Shown here piece by piece: positions 22,992 to 30,839 of a stretch of DNA of 49,951 bases. The position numbers and the translations under genes are program-made. The DNA lies in NCBI RefSeq assembly GCF_001591445.1, contig NZ_BCUX01000035.1:1-49951 (forward strand). Reading direction: 5' to 3'. Within the stretch, counting starts at the first letter, position 1. Each line of letters starts with the position of its first letter. Origin of the DNA: Neobacillus drentensis NBRC 102427. Lineage in GTDB: Bacteria > Bacillota > Bacilli > Bacillales > Cytobacillaceae. The notes beneath the pieces were generated by a model. That model searched no databases. It saw only the letters and a program-made list of their open reading frames with translations, and was not told the DNA's origin.

Positions 22992-23776
22992 TTAAGCTGC
23001 TTTTTTCCAAGTCCCTTCCATTTCCTCCAAAGTTTTTCCTTTCGTTTCAGGCACGAACTTCCAAACGAAGATGGCAGAAAGAACACTCATTACTCCGTAA
23101 AAACCATAGGTTACAGTGCCGCTATATTCCATCATCATTGGATACGTTGAGGAAATAAGATAGTTAGCGGCCCACTGTGCTGCGACTGCAATCGCAACGG
23201 CACGTCCACGAATATTATTGAGGAAGATTTCAGAAATCAAAACCCAACAGATTGGACCCCAAGACATCATAAAGGAAGCAGTATACACGATAATGAAAAT
23301 TAAAGTACTTACTCCGATTAATTAAAATAGGCTAGACTAGAAACCCCAAACATACCAATAGCCATTCCGACAGAACCAATAGTTAATAATGGTTTACGGC
23401 CCCATTTATCGACAGTCATAATCGCTACCAGAGTGAAAACCACGTTGATTAATCCCATAACGGTTGTCTGTAACATCGAAGCATCTTTCCCGGCACCCAT
23501 GCTTTCAAATATCCTTGGTGCATAATACAAAGCCACATTAATTCCAACAAACTGTTGAAATACCGAAAGCAAGATTCCAATCACGATCACTGTTTTTCCG
23601 TATGTAAATAGTTTCTCAGAAGAAGCATCTACTGTTTGTTTAATTTGTTGTAAAATTGACTTTGCTGCGGCAGAGCCATTAATTTTTGTAAGAATAGCAA
23701 GGGCCTTATCATCTTGATTTTTCAAAGATAAATAGCGAGGTGTTTCAGGTACCATTAGTAAAAATAACCCAAACAA
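22992..23776 (-). pseudogene. Sugar porter (MFS) remnant: 5'-truncated and frameshifted
   Basis: The remains of a xylose/arabinose-type sugar:H+ symporter lie here in two frames. Part one (23776-23318) carries VPETPRYL, SVFQQFVGINVALYYAPRIF and DKWGRKPLL. Part two (about 23310-22992) carries SWGPICWVLISEIF and the terminal PETKGKTLEE. The break at about 23313 is explained by loss of a single T (AATTAATC for AATTTAATC). The N-terminal half, roughly 200 residues, is absent: upstream there is an in-frame stop and then the 21-bp repeat array. The protein cannot be functional. It lay in one operon with xylB. Confidence 0.9.
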
Positions 23777-23826
23777 TAGATTTAGTTAACAACATCTACA
23801 GCTATCTTAGTGATACTCCAAACTGG

Positions 23827-23985
23827 ATTCGCTGATTGAACCTCGAAATTCGCCGATTGGATGCAAGGATTCGCCGATAGAACCTCAAAATTCGCTGATT
23901 GAATGCAAAAATTCGCCGATTGACCCTCAAGATTCGTTTATTGATCCCAAAGATATGCTCATTGAAGAGATATATCGATAAATAA
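23827..23985. repeat. 21-bp tandem array, seven units plus tail
   Basis: Units starting ATTCGC or ATTCGT-like begin at 23827, 23848, 23869, 23890, 23911, 23932 and 23953, an exact 21-bp period. Core: ATTCGCCGATTGA plus 8 variable bases alternating between a CCTC and an ATGCAA form. A terminal AGAGATATATCGATAAATAA tail is shared with the two-unit array at 9832-9880. The array replaces the expected 5' half of the sugar porter gene. Because 21 is a multiple of three, both strands stay open by chance. Confidence 0.88.
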
Positions 23986-24061
23986 TCAAAAATACATAAA
24001 TGCCGGAATGTATTTTTCACAAAATATCGTTTTTTATGAGTAATTACAACGAAACAGGCAA

Positions 24062-24098
24062 TAAAAAGAGTGCAACTCCGTCTTAAAGAGGTGCACTC
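24062..24098 (-). terminator. Minus-strand terminator after copy 2 of the direct repeat
   Basis: GAGTGCA (24068-24074) pairs with TGCACTC (24092-24098), extended inside by CTC with GAG. On the minus strand TTTTTATT follows. It would end the GyrI-like transcript after passing through the structured repeat. Confidence 0.7.
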
Positions 24099-24127
24099 CT
24101 AGTTAGTTTTCGTATGTACCAAGCTAG

Positions 24128-24274
24128 TAAGTAATAGATCTATATATTTAAGGGAGCATCTGTTTATCGGGTGCTCTTCCTAAGGTATCGGCTCCGCCTA
24201 CGCCTAATACCATGATAGCCACGCGTGCTATCCCCTCTAATAGGTACTATAACGCTAAATTATTAATAAACTAT
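24128..24274. repeat. Long structured direct repeat, copy 2 (3' of GyrI-like gene)
   Basis: 147 bp, same orientation as 21240-21376. The 8-bp insertion falls in the apical loop between GGGAGCA and TGCTCTTCC. As with copy 1, it sits between a minus-strand stop codon and a hairpin. From 23777 to 24360 there is no gene: only the 21-bp array, the terminator and this repeat. Confidence 0.85.
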
Positions 24275-24360
24275 GAACTGGATGTTAACCATTAATTAAT
24301 ATTAATATAGGTTATACTGGCCTAAAAACTAATCAAACATTTGATTAGTATAATATCCAC

Positions 24361-24840
24361 TTATTCTAAAGGAATCCAAATTTCCGAGTAGTAATCAGGA
24401 CCCCAAGGATCTCCTGCAAAATAGACTTCTAAATCAGGTGCGCCCGCATGCTTGTAATCGTTCGATGGAAACCAGTCAGAGTAGATTTGTTTCCATGCAT
24501 TCTGGATTGCCTCAGGCATGGGGCCATGAACTTCAAATACACCCCACTTGGAAGCTGGTATCTCGAGATTCAATAAACCTTCCGGAGTATCACCGTTATA
24601 TTCCGTAGCAATCCAGTAATCCATTAATTCTGACTGTGCGTCTTGTTTAACAATACATACCCCAAGGACGCCCTTAATTTCTCCGTTATTCAACTTAAAT
24701 AATAAGTCATTGGTTCCATCTGCATGAACATCAGCCCACATTTTTGGGATCTCAATTAAGTTCGCTCCATTGACACATGATATCTCACGTTTGATCCCAA
24801 CCACTTGGAAACTTTCTCTTTCGATAATTTTGTATTTCAT
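24361..24840 (-). CDS. GyrI-like/AraC effector-binding domain protein
   Basis: This 159-residue stand-alone effector-binding domain starts MKYKIIERESFQVVGIKREI and ends YFAGDPWGPDYYSEIWIPL, which contains the family's conserved C-terminal Glu-Ile-Trp-Ile-Pro strand. Such proteins bind hydrophobic small molecules; some hydrolyse them or inhibit gyrase. ATG 24840 is preferred over a start 13 codons upstream because GGAGAGGAG precedes it and the domain begins there. It is monocistronic: the next gene upstream on the minus strand has its own context. Ligand unknown. Confidence 0.85.
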   Translation of the reverse strand: MKYKIIERESFQVVGIKREISCVNGANLIEIPKMWADVHADGTNDLLFKLNNGEIKGVLGVCIVKQDAQSELMDYWIATEYNGDTPEGLLNLEIPASKWGVFEVHGPMPEAIQNAWKQIYSDWFPSNDYKHAGAPDLEVYFAGDPWGPDYYSEIWIPLE

Positions 24841-24888
24841 CGGTACTGCTCCTCTCCGTGTTATTATCCAGTCCAACACAAATATTTT

Positions 24889-25359
24889 TTAAAACGGGTA
24901 GACCTGATAAGTTAGAATACCAACAATGATTCCTGTAATCAATCCAAAAAATACTTCTGCAGGTTGATGCCCTAACAGTTCTTTCAGCTTTTCTCTGGAT
25001 TCTGTTTTCTTCAACTTCGGGTTTTTTAAAGTATCAATTAAAAGATTGAAATCGGCTAATAATGTATTTAAAACCTCTGCATGATAGCCTGCATGTCTTC
25101 GAACTCCAGTCGCATCATGCATGACAATTAGTGAAACAATCACAGAAATCGCAAATTCATTCGAATGGAGTCCTGAAGTTAATCCAATCGCTGTGGTTAA
25201 TGAAATAATTGTTGCTGTATGTGAACTAGGCATGCCGCCAGTGCTAAACATCAAGTTCCATTTTAATTCCCCTGAAGCAATATAATGTATCGGGATTTTT
25301 ACGAATTGGGCAATAAACATGCCTAAAAGGGCTGCTAAAATGGGATAGGATAAAAACAT
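24889..25359 (-). CDS. Divergent PAP2 family membrane protein (YuiD-like, DUF212)
   Basis: This 156-residue membrane protein has several helices and the family motifs FSTGGMPSSHTATI (about 38-51) and MHDATGVRRHAGYHAEVLN (about 77-95), which hold the conserved His and Arg of the acid-phosphatase/vanadium-haloperoxidase-like fold. A phosphatase activity on a lipid phosphate is possible but unproven for this group. The ATG is behind AGGAGG. The gene is convergent to none and lies 48 nt from the GyrI-like start, so the two may be cotranscribed. Confidence 0.88.
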   Translation of the reverse strand: MFLSYPILAALLGMFIAQFVKIPIHYIASGELKWNLMFSTGGMPSSHTATIISLTTAIGLTSGLHSNEFAISVIVSLIVMHDATGVRRHAGYHAEVLNTLLADFNLLIDTLKNPKLKKTESREKLKELLGHQPAEVFFGLITGIIVGILTYQVYPF

Positions 25360-25514
25360 ATAAACCTCCTGATTTGGGTTTGTCCTTTGAACTTAAACTA
25401 CTATTACACAATTTTACCAAATCATACGGAAGCTCGCTATATTTTCCACATGAGGCCTTAAAGGGGAAGAAGCCTCAAACCAAAAATAAGTTTCACCTTT
25501 TTGTCAAATATGAG

Positions 25515-25544
25515 TGGACATTTCTAAAATGAAACCGCTATAAT
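25515..25544 (+). promoter_or_regulatory. Promoter of the kdu operon
   Basis: TGGACA (25515-25520; five of six to the -35 consensus) and TATAAT (25539-25544; perfect) with an 18-bp spacer. The predicted transcription start, near 25551, coincides with a KdgR-box-like palindrome. Confidence 0.6.
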
Positions 25545-25551
25545 TAAATTA

Positions 25552-25566
25552 TGAAACAACGTACCA
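25552..25566. promoter_or_regulatory. KdgR-box-like operator at the kdu promoter
   Basis: TGAAAC-AAC-GTACCA matches the established KdgR (IclR family) palindrome TGAAACnnnGTTTCA at 10 of 12 fixed positions. It covers the predicted +1 position, as expected for repression. An IclR-type regulator is encoded in the same cluster. Confidence 0.5.
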
Positions 25567-25621
25567 CGATGTGGAACAAAAAAGAAAACGGATAGCAGTT
25601 AAATATAAGGAGATGTATATT

Positions 25622-26452
25622 GTGGAAACAAGGTACTCAACACACCCAGATTATGCAAAAACATTTACAACAGAAGAACTTCGTAAGCATTATCTAATCG
25701 AAGAGTTATTCCTACCAGGTGAAATTAAGCTCGTCTATACAATGGAAGACCGCGCCATCGTTGGCGGCATCACCCCTATGGGAGAGACGGTTTCATTAAA
25801 GGGCTATGACGAAATTAAAGCAGATTACTTCTTAGAAAGAAGAGAAGTGGGGATTTTCAATGTAGGTGGAACTGGGAAAATCACTGTCGATGGTAAGACT
25901 TATGATATGGAAAACAAAGATTGCTTGTATGTGGGATTAGGGAAAAGAGAATTGCTTTTCAAAAGTGAATCAACCGTAAGTCCAGCAAAGTACTATCTAT
26001 TCTCAGCGCCAGCGCATAAAGAGTATCCGGTCCAACACGTAGCGTTTAAGGATATTGAGGGTGAACGATTAGGAACGCTTGAAAATGCAAATGATCGAGT
26101 GATTCGCCGCATGATTCATAAAGAAGGTATCCAAAGCTGCCAAGTGGTTATGGGTCTGACGCAATTAAATACGGGAAGCGTTTGGAACTCGATGCCAACA
26201 CATACGCACAACCGTCGAATGGAAGTTTACCTATACATTGATTTAGATGAAAATGCAAGAATGTTCCATATGATGGGTGAACCAACCGAAACTCGTCATC
26301 TTGTGATGAAGAACGAACAAGCAGTTATTTCTCCACCATGGTCGATCCATTGTGGCGGAGCAACTAGCAATTATACTTTTATCTGGGCAATGGCTGGAGA
26401 AAATAAAACCTACAATGACATGGATCAAGTAACCATGGACCAATTGAGATAA
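25622..26452 (+). CDS. kduI: 5-dehydro-4-deoxy-D-glucuronate isomerase
   Basis: This 276-residue cupin enzyme isomerises 5-keto-4-deoxyuronate, released from unsaturated uronates, to 2,5-diketo-3-deoxygluconate. It starts METRYSTHPDYAKTFTTEEL, a standard KduI opening, and has the metal-binding His cluster and Glu in MPTHTHNRRMEVYLYIDLD, plus the late SPPWSIHCGGATSNYTFIWAM signature. GTG 25622 is used as start, 9 nt behind AAGGAG; an upstream GTG would add 17 unconserved residues. First gene of the kduI-kduD-yhcH-kdgT-kdgK operon. Confidence 0.95.
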   Translation: METRYSTHPDYAKTFTTEELRKHYLIEELFLPGEIKLVYTMEDRAIVGGITPMGETVSLKGYDEIKADYFLERREVGIFNVGGTGKITVDGKTYDMENKDCLYVGLGKRELLFKSESTVSPAKYYLFSAPAHKEYPVQHVAFKDIEGERLGTLENANDRVIRRMIHKEGIQSCQVVMGLTQLNTGSVWNSMPTHTHNRRMEVYLYIDLDENARMFHMMGEPTETRHLVMKNEQAVISPPWSIHCGGATSNYTFIWAMAGENKTYNDMDQVTMDQLR

Positions 26453-26519
26453 TTTGTAAGCGTGTACCATGTAGGCAGCTAAATGGAAAGAAAAATATTA
26501 ACGAAGAGGTGCATATAAA

Positions 26520-27296
26520 ATGAGTTTAAGAGATTTTTCATTAGATTTTTTTAAGTTAACAGATAAGGTTGCGATCGTGACAGGAGGAAATACAGGTCTT
26601 GGTCAAGGATATGCGGTTGCACTAGCTAAAGCGGGAGCCGATTTATTTATTGTTTCTTATGATAGCACATGGGATGAAACACGAGAGCTGATCGAAGAAA
26701 CCGGAAGAAAAGTATATTTCCACCAAGCAGACTTAACAAAAAGAGAAAACTTACAAACGATTGTTGATACATGTCTAAGCGTTTATGGGAAAATTGATAT
26801 TTTAGTGAATAATGCCGGAACGATCCGCCGCAGCCCATTACTCGAGTATAAAGAGGAAGACTGGAACGCGGTAATGGAAATTAACTTAAACGCTGTTTAC
26901 CTTCTGAGCCAAGCTGTTGCCAAAGTAATGGTTGAGCAAGAAAGCGGAAAAATCATCAATATCTGTTCGATGTTATCTTTCCAAGGTGGTAAATTTGTTC
27001 CTCCATACACAGCAAGTAAGAGTGCAGTAGCAGGTCTTACCAAAGCCTTTGCCAATGAATTAGGTCAATATAATGTTCAAATCAATGCGATTGCACCGGG
27101 CTACGTTGCAACAGCAAATACAGCTCCAATTCGTGCCGATGAAGGACGCAGTGAAGAAATTCTTTCCCGGATCCCTGCTGGACGCTGGGCAAATCCTGCT
27201 GATCTAATGGGAGTAGTAGTCTTCTTATCTAGTCAAGCCTCCGACTACATGAATGGTCATATTCTCGCAGTTGATGGCGGTTGGTTAGCACGCTAA
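26520..27296 (+). CDS. kduD: 2-dehydro-3-deoxy-D-gluconate 5-dehydrogenase
   Basis: This 258-residue SDR enzyme reduces 2,5-diketo-3-deoxygluconate to 2-keto-3-deoxygluconate with NAD(P)H. Visible are VTGGNTGLGQGYA, LVNNAGTIRRSPL, the catalytic Ser in CSMLSF, YTASKSAVAGL and the C-terminal MNGHILAVDGGWLAR, all in the KduD pattern. The ATG follows GAAGAGGTG. It follows kduI by 67 bp. An SDR label alone would be generic; the adjacent kduI, kdgT, kdgK and kdgA make the specific assignment strong. Confidence 0.93.
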   Translation: MSLRDFSLDFFKLTDKVAIVTGGNTGLGQGYAVALAKAGADLFIVSYDSTWDETRELIEETGRKVYFHQADLTKRENLQTIVDTCLSVYGKIDILVNNAGTIRRSPLLEYKEEDWNAVMEINLNAVYLLSQAVAKVMVEQESGKIINICSMLSFQGGKFVPPYTASKSAVAGLTKAFANELGQYNVQINAIAPGYVATANTAPIRADEGRSEEILSRIPAGRWANPADLMGVVVFLSSQASDYMNGHILAVDGGWLAR

Positions 27297-27326
27297 TACC
27301 ATTTCACCCGGAAGGATTTGATCTCG

Positions 27327-27776
27327 TTGATTATTGGCAGATTAAATGACTTAGTCGAAAGCAATACTGTAGCTGAAAAATTGCAATCACAATTACTTTT
27401 CTTAAAAGAAGCTGATTTTTCTCAAGCTACTGCAGGACGTCATGAAATTAATGAAGATTTGTTCTTTTTCTTGAACGAATATGAAACAAAAGAGGCAGAA
27501 GATTGCTTTTGGGAAGCGCACCAAAAATATCTAGACTTTCACTTTATTTTAGAAGGTAAAGAAAACATTGCTGTTGACCATATTGAGAATCAGAGAGTAA
27601 TAGAAGCATACAACGCAGAGAAGGATGCCATCTTTTTTGAAGGCAAAGTAAATTCTGTTATTACCATGAACCCTGGAGATGTCATGATCTGTTTTCCTGA
27701 AGATTCACATATGGCTGGAGTTATCGCTGAAGAAGCACAAAAGGTTAGAAAAGTTGTCCTCAAGGTAGCCATTTAA
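27327..27776 (+). CDS. YhcH/YjgK/YiaL family protein
   Basis: This 149-residue cupin-like DUF386 protein starts [12 protein letters not shown] and has the family motif [19 protein letters not shown] with conserved acidic and His residues, and [18 protein letters not shown] near the C-terminus. Homologues occur in sialic acid, uronate and other sugar operons and probably act as anomerases or metal-dependent isomerases on sugar intermediates. TTG 27327 is chosen, 11 nt behind GGAAGG; TTG 27318 is too close. Its place between kduD and kdgT argues for a role with an open-chain/cyclic deoxyuronate. Confidence 0.85.
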   Translation: MIIGRLNDLVESNTVAEKLQSQLLFLKEADFSQATAGRHEINEDLFFFLNEYETKEAEDCFWEAHQKYLDFHFILEGKENIAVDHIENQRVIEAYNAEKDAIFFEGKVNSVITMNPGDVMICFPEDSHMAGVIAEEAQKVRKVVLKVAI

Positions 27777-27822
27777 TTTTGATAAAAATACTTATGTAGA
27801 CTTGAAAGGTAGGTATTTAACA

Positions 27823-28821
27823 ATGAATATTATGAAGTCAATTAAAAAAATCCCTGGCGGTTTAATGCTGGTTCCTTTATTGCTAGGAGCACTTGTCCAT
27901 ACTTTTACTCCCGGTGCAGGTGAATATTTCGGGGGATTTACGAATGGATTGATATCGGGTACAGTTCCAATTTTAGCAGTATGGTTTTTCTGTATGGGGG
28001 CAAGTATCAATATTAAAGCATCAGGTAAGGTTTTATTAAAGTCAGGAACACTTGTCATAACAAAGATAGCGGTTGCATGGATTGTTGCCTCGATTGCGAT
28101 GCAATTCTTACCAGTTGATGGAATACAAACAGGTATATTTGCTGGATTTACAGTTCTTGCTCTAGTAGCTGCAATGGATATGACCAATGGTGGTCTTTAT
28201 GCTTCTATTATGCAGCAATACGGTTCAAAAGAAGATGCGGGTGCATTCGTCTTAATGTCCCTTGAATCAGGTCCGTTAGTAACGATGTTGATTTTAGGTA
28301 GTACGGGAGTTGCTGTGTTTGAACCGCAAGCGTTTGTTGGAGCAGTATTACCATTCCTAATTGGTTTTGCTCTTGGTAACCTTGATCCTGATTTACGTGA
28401 ATTCTTCAGTAGGGCAACAGAAACAATGATTCCATTCTTTGGTTTTGCTTTAGGGAACACGATTGACTTGGCAGTCATTGGAAAAACGGGCCTTAGTGGT
28501 ATATTACTAGGTGTTTTCGTAATCATTATTACAGGTGTTCCATTAATACTAGCTGATAAATTTATCGGAAAAGGGAATGGTACAGCAGGACTAGCTGCAT
28601 CAAGTACAGCTGGGGCTGCAGTAGCAAACCCAATGCTTATTGCCGAAATGAAACCGGAACTTCTTAATGCCGCTCAATCTGCTACTGCTATGGTGGCAAC
28701 GTCAGTAATTGTAACTTCGATATTGGTTCCTATATTGACAGCCTATTACTCTAATTACATGAAAAAGAAAAACAAAGAGCACGGACCGAGTGGACATGAA
28801 GAACATAAAGCAACTGCTTGA
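27823..28821 (+). CDS. kdgT: 2-keto-3-deoxygluconate permease
   Basis: This 332-residue protein has about ten helices and is the KdgT family proton symporter for 2-keto-3-deoxygluconate, in the cytoplasmic membrane. It opens [20 protein letters not shown] and carries [20 protein letters not shown] and [19 protein letters not shown], which match the family. ATG 27823 follows GAAAGGTAGG; a TTG seven codons upstream is not needed. The gap to kdgK contains a hairpin with a T-rich flank that may lower downstream expression. Confidence 0.93.
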   Translation: MNIMKSIKKIPGGLMLVPLLLGALVHTFTPGAGEYFGGFTNGLISGTVPILAVWFFCMGASINIKASGKVLLKSGTLVITKIAVAWIVASIAMQFLPVDGIQTGIFAGFTVLALVAAMDMTNGGLYASIMQQYGSKEDAGAFVLMSLESGPLVTMLILGSTGVAVFEPQAFVGAVLPFLIGFALGNLDPDLREFFSRATETMIPFFGFALGNTIDLAVIGKTGLSGILLGVFVIIITGVPLILADKFIGKGNGTAGLAASSTAGAAVANPMLIAEMKPELLNAAQSATAMVATSVIVTSILVPILTAYYSNYMKKKNKEHGPSGHEEHKATA

Positions 28822-28835
28822 TAATAAAATCAAGG

Positions 28836-28863
28836 GAGACATATTCATCATATGTCTCTCTTT
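28836..28863 (+). terminator. Hairpin between kdgT and kdgK (attenuator candidate)
   Basis: GAGACATA (28836-28843) pairs with TATGTCTC (28851-28858) around TTCATCA, then TCTTTCC. The U-tract is poor, so partial termination or mRNA processing inside the operon is more likely than a true end. Confidence 0.5.
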
Positions 28864-28887
28864 CCATTAATAGGAGGATCGATCACT

Positions 28888-29838
28888 ATGAGTAGAATTA
28901 TTACTGTGGGAGAACCGATGGCACTGTTTGTAGCGGAACAAGAAGGTTCATTGGAAAACGTAGGGCGTTTTGACCGTTTTGTGGCAGGTGCCGAGGTCAA
29001 CTTCTCCATCGGTATGTCTCGTTTAGGACATCCAGTTACGTATATAACCAAATTGGGAATGGACCCATTTGGAAAAAATATCGAAAAATTTCTTAAGCAA
29101 AATGCAATTGATACCACGTATGTGACCTATGATGTGAACTATTTAACAGGTATGCAGTGGAAGGAAAGGGTCGTAAGCGGTGATCCAGAAGTATTTTCGG
29201 CAAGAAAGAATTCTGCTGCTTCCCATATGGATTTGGAAACAATCGCTAACTTAAATTGGGATGGCTTTGACCATATTCATTTAACAGGGATTCCCCCAGC
29301 ATTATCGGCCGGTTGCCGTGAGATGGTCTATGAACTGATGAAAGAGGCACGGGCGAGAGGTGTGCAAATCTCTTATGATCCTAACTTGCGCCCGGGTCTT
29401 TGGCCAGACAAACAAGAGATGGCTCAAGTCATTAATGACCTGGCTTGTCGTGCCGATATTGTTCTTCCCGGCATCGAAGAAGGGAAGCTTTTAACAGGTA
29501 AACAGGACGTTCAAGAAATTGCTGATTACTATCACGCGGCTGGGGTAAAAACGGTCGTAATCAAGCTCGGGGCAAAGGGTGCGTTCACAAGCTCCGAAGG
29601 CGAGCAATTCTACACCGAGGGTTTCCGTGTAGAAAAAGTGGTTGACACGGTCGGTGCTGGTGATGGGTTTGCTGTCGGAGTGGTCAGCGGAATATTGGAA
29701 GGAATGCCGATCAAGGAAGCAGTAAAACGGGGAGCAGCAATTGGTGCACTTGCTGTTATGTCACCAGGGGATAACGACGGATTACCGGATAGAGACAGTT
29801 TGGCTGCTTTTATAGAAGACTCTTTGGTCAAGCTTTAA
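28888..29838 (+). CDS. kdgK: 2-keto-3-deoxygluconate kinase (PfkB family)
   Basis: This 316-residue ribokinase-fold enzyme phosphorylates 2-keto-3-deoxygluconate to KDPG. It has the N-terminal GGxE-like opening VGEPMALFVAEQEG, the substrate-side VAGAEVNFSIGMSRLG, YDPNLRPGLW, and the catalytic-Asp signature DTVGAGDGFAVGVVSG near residue 250. ATG 28888 lies behind AATAGGAGG; a start 36 bp upstream is rejected because it has no ribosome binding site. A T-tract terminator follows 23 bp after the stop. Last gene of the kdu/kdg operon. Confidence 0.93.
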   Translation: MSRIITVGEPMALFVAEQEGSLENVGRFDRFVAGAEVNFSIGMSRLGHPVTYITKLGMDPFGKNIEKFLKQNAIDTTYVTYDVNYLTGMQWKERVVSGDPEVFSARKNSAASHMDLETIANLNWDGFDHIHLTGIPPALSAGCREMVYELMKEARARGVQISYDPNLRPGLWPDKQEMAQVINDLACRADIVLPGIEEGKLLTGKQDVQEIADYYHAAGVKTVVIKLGAKGAFTSSEGEQFYTEGFRVEKVVDTVGAGDGFAVGVVSGILEGMPIKEAVKRGAAIGALAVMSPGDNDGLPDRDSLAAFIEDSLVKL

Positions 29839-29860
29839 CACATGGCGAAATGAAAAAAAG

Positions 29861-29891
29861 TAAAGAAAAACCATTTTATGGTTTTCTTTAC
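29861..29891. terminator. Bidirectional terminator between kdgK and kdgR
   Basis: AAAGAAAAACCA pairs with TGGTTTTCTTT around TTTTA. The genes converge here, and the last codons of kdgR overlap the right arm. Confidence 0.8.
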
Positions 29892-30667
29892 TTTTGTATT
29901 TCAATGGAACCGCTGTAACCTAAATTTCTAGAGATGACCAAACTATACTGTTTCATTTTTTCAATTAAAGTATCGTTGATCACTTCCATCGTTATTCGAT
30001 TTATTGGGCCAGAAATACTAAAGCTAGCAATAATCTTTCCTTTATGATCAAAGATTGGAGCAGCAATACATCTTAAAAATTCTTCATTCTCGACGTTATC
30101 TAATGCATAGCCTTGGCTTTTAACTTTTTCAATTTCTTCTAATAAATCTTCTTTAGAAGTGATCGTGGATGGCGTCTTAGGAATGAAGCTCATATTTGAA
30201 ATGATTTCGTTTGCCTCTTCTTGAGTCATACCTGAAAGTAATATTTTTCCTACTCCTGTACAATACATGGGAGCTCGGCTGCCAATGCGGGAATACATGC
30301 GAACGGTTTGTGAACTTTCAATTTTATCGATATAGACCACTTCACCACGGTCCTCGGTGCATAAATGAACGGTTTCGTTGACTTCTCGTGATAATTTTTC
30401 TAAAAAGGGTTTTGAAACAGTTACAACATCGGTGTTATTTAAAAGATTTCTAGAAAGAAAGAGGACTTGTAATCCAAGTTTATATTTGTCAGTTTCTTCA
30501 TCTTTTGTAACATAATTCATATTCGATAACGTAGCTAACAGTCTATGAAGGGTACCTTTGGTTAGTCCAATCTGCTCCGAAAGCCGTGTTATTTGGATGC
30601 CATCTGGATATTCAGAAAGCTTGTTTAATATAGTGAGAGCTCTTTCAAGTGATTGAACATTAGACAT
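29888..30667 (-). CDS. kdgR: IclR family transcriptional regulator, KdgR-type
   Basis: This 259-residue protein has an N-terminal winged helix (SLERALTILNKLSEYPDGIQITRLSEQIGLTKGTLHRLLATL, split here by its helix-turn-helix at about 22-45) and a GAF-like effector domain (about 80-250). In well-studied IclR-type KdgR proteins the effector is 2-keto-3-deoxygluconate. It is encoded divergently from kdgA with 160 bp between, where a KdgR-box-like palindrome lies. GAGGTAG precedes the ATG. The link to KDG is inferred from context; B. subtilis uses a LacI-type KdgR for a similar task. Confidence 0.88.
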   Translation of the reverse strand: MSNVQSLERALTILNKLSEYPDGIQITRLSEQIGLTKGTLHRLLATLSNMNYVTKDEETDKYKLGLQVLFLSRNLLNNTDVVTVSKPFLEKLSREVNETVHLCTEDRGEVVYIDKIESSQTVRMYSRIGSRAPMYCTGVGKILLSGMTQEEANEIISNMSFIPKTPSTITSKEDLLEEIEKVKSQGYALDNVENEEFLRCIAAPIFDHKGKIIASFSISGPINRITMEVINDTLIEKMKQYSLVISRNLGYSGSIEIQK

Positions 30668-30707
30668 CGTTTTCTACCTCTTTTTAATAGTTTTCATTTT
30701 ACATTTT

Positions 30708-30722
30708 TGAAACACTGTTCTA
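30708..30722. promoter_or_regulatory. KdgR-box-like operator in the kdgR-kdgA intergenic region
   Basis: TGAAAC-ACT-GTTCTA agrees with TGAAACnnnGTTTCA at 10 of 12 fixed positions. It sits 41 bp from the kdgR start and could serve autoregulation and control of kdgA. Confidence 0.45.
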
Positions 30723-30839
30723 CTACATGATACGGTATGAGAAATCTTTTGTAAATCTTTTGTAAATTTTTAATGCAAATCAAAACTATTTAAAAATAAT
30801 TTTTCAAAAAATAATTGAAAGAAAGAAGTGACCAATAGG

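Noticed and set aside
23802..24020. 72-codon minus-strand frame with repeated NRRIL-like heptads
   Set aside because: It is produced by the 21-bp repeat, whose period is a multiple of three. There is no ribosome binding site, and the same repeat in two units at 9832 gives no such frame.
21240..24274. Short open stretch RVAIMVLGVGGAGTLGRAPD on the minus strand of both long direct repeats
   Set aside because: The copies differ by 2- and 8-bp indels that break the frame, and variation avoids paired bases, not codon positions. A structured noncoding element is more likely.
26455..26468. TGTAAGCGTGTACC as a CcpA cre site between kduI and kduD
   Set aside because: Two mismatches to the cre consensus and an unusual position inside an operon; too weak to list as a feature.
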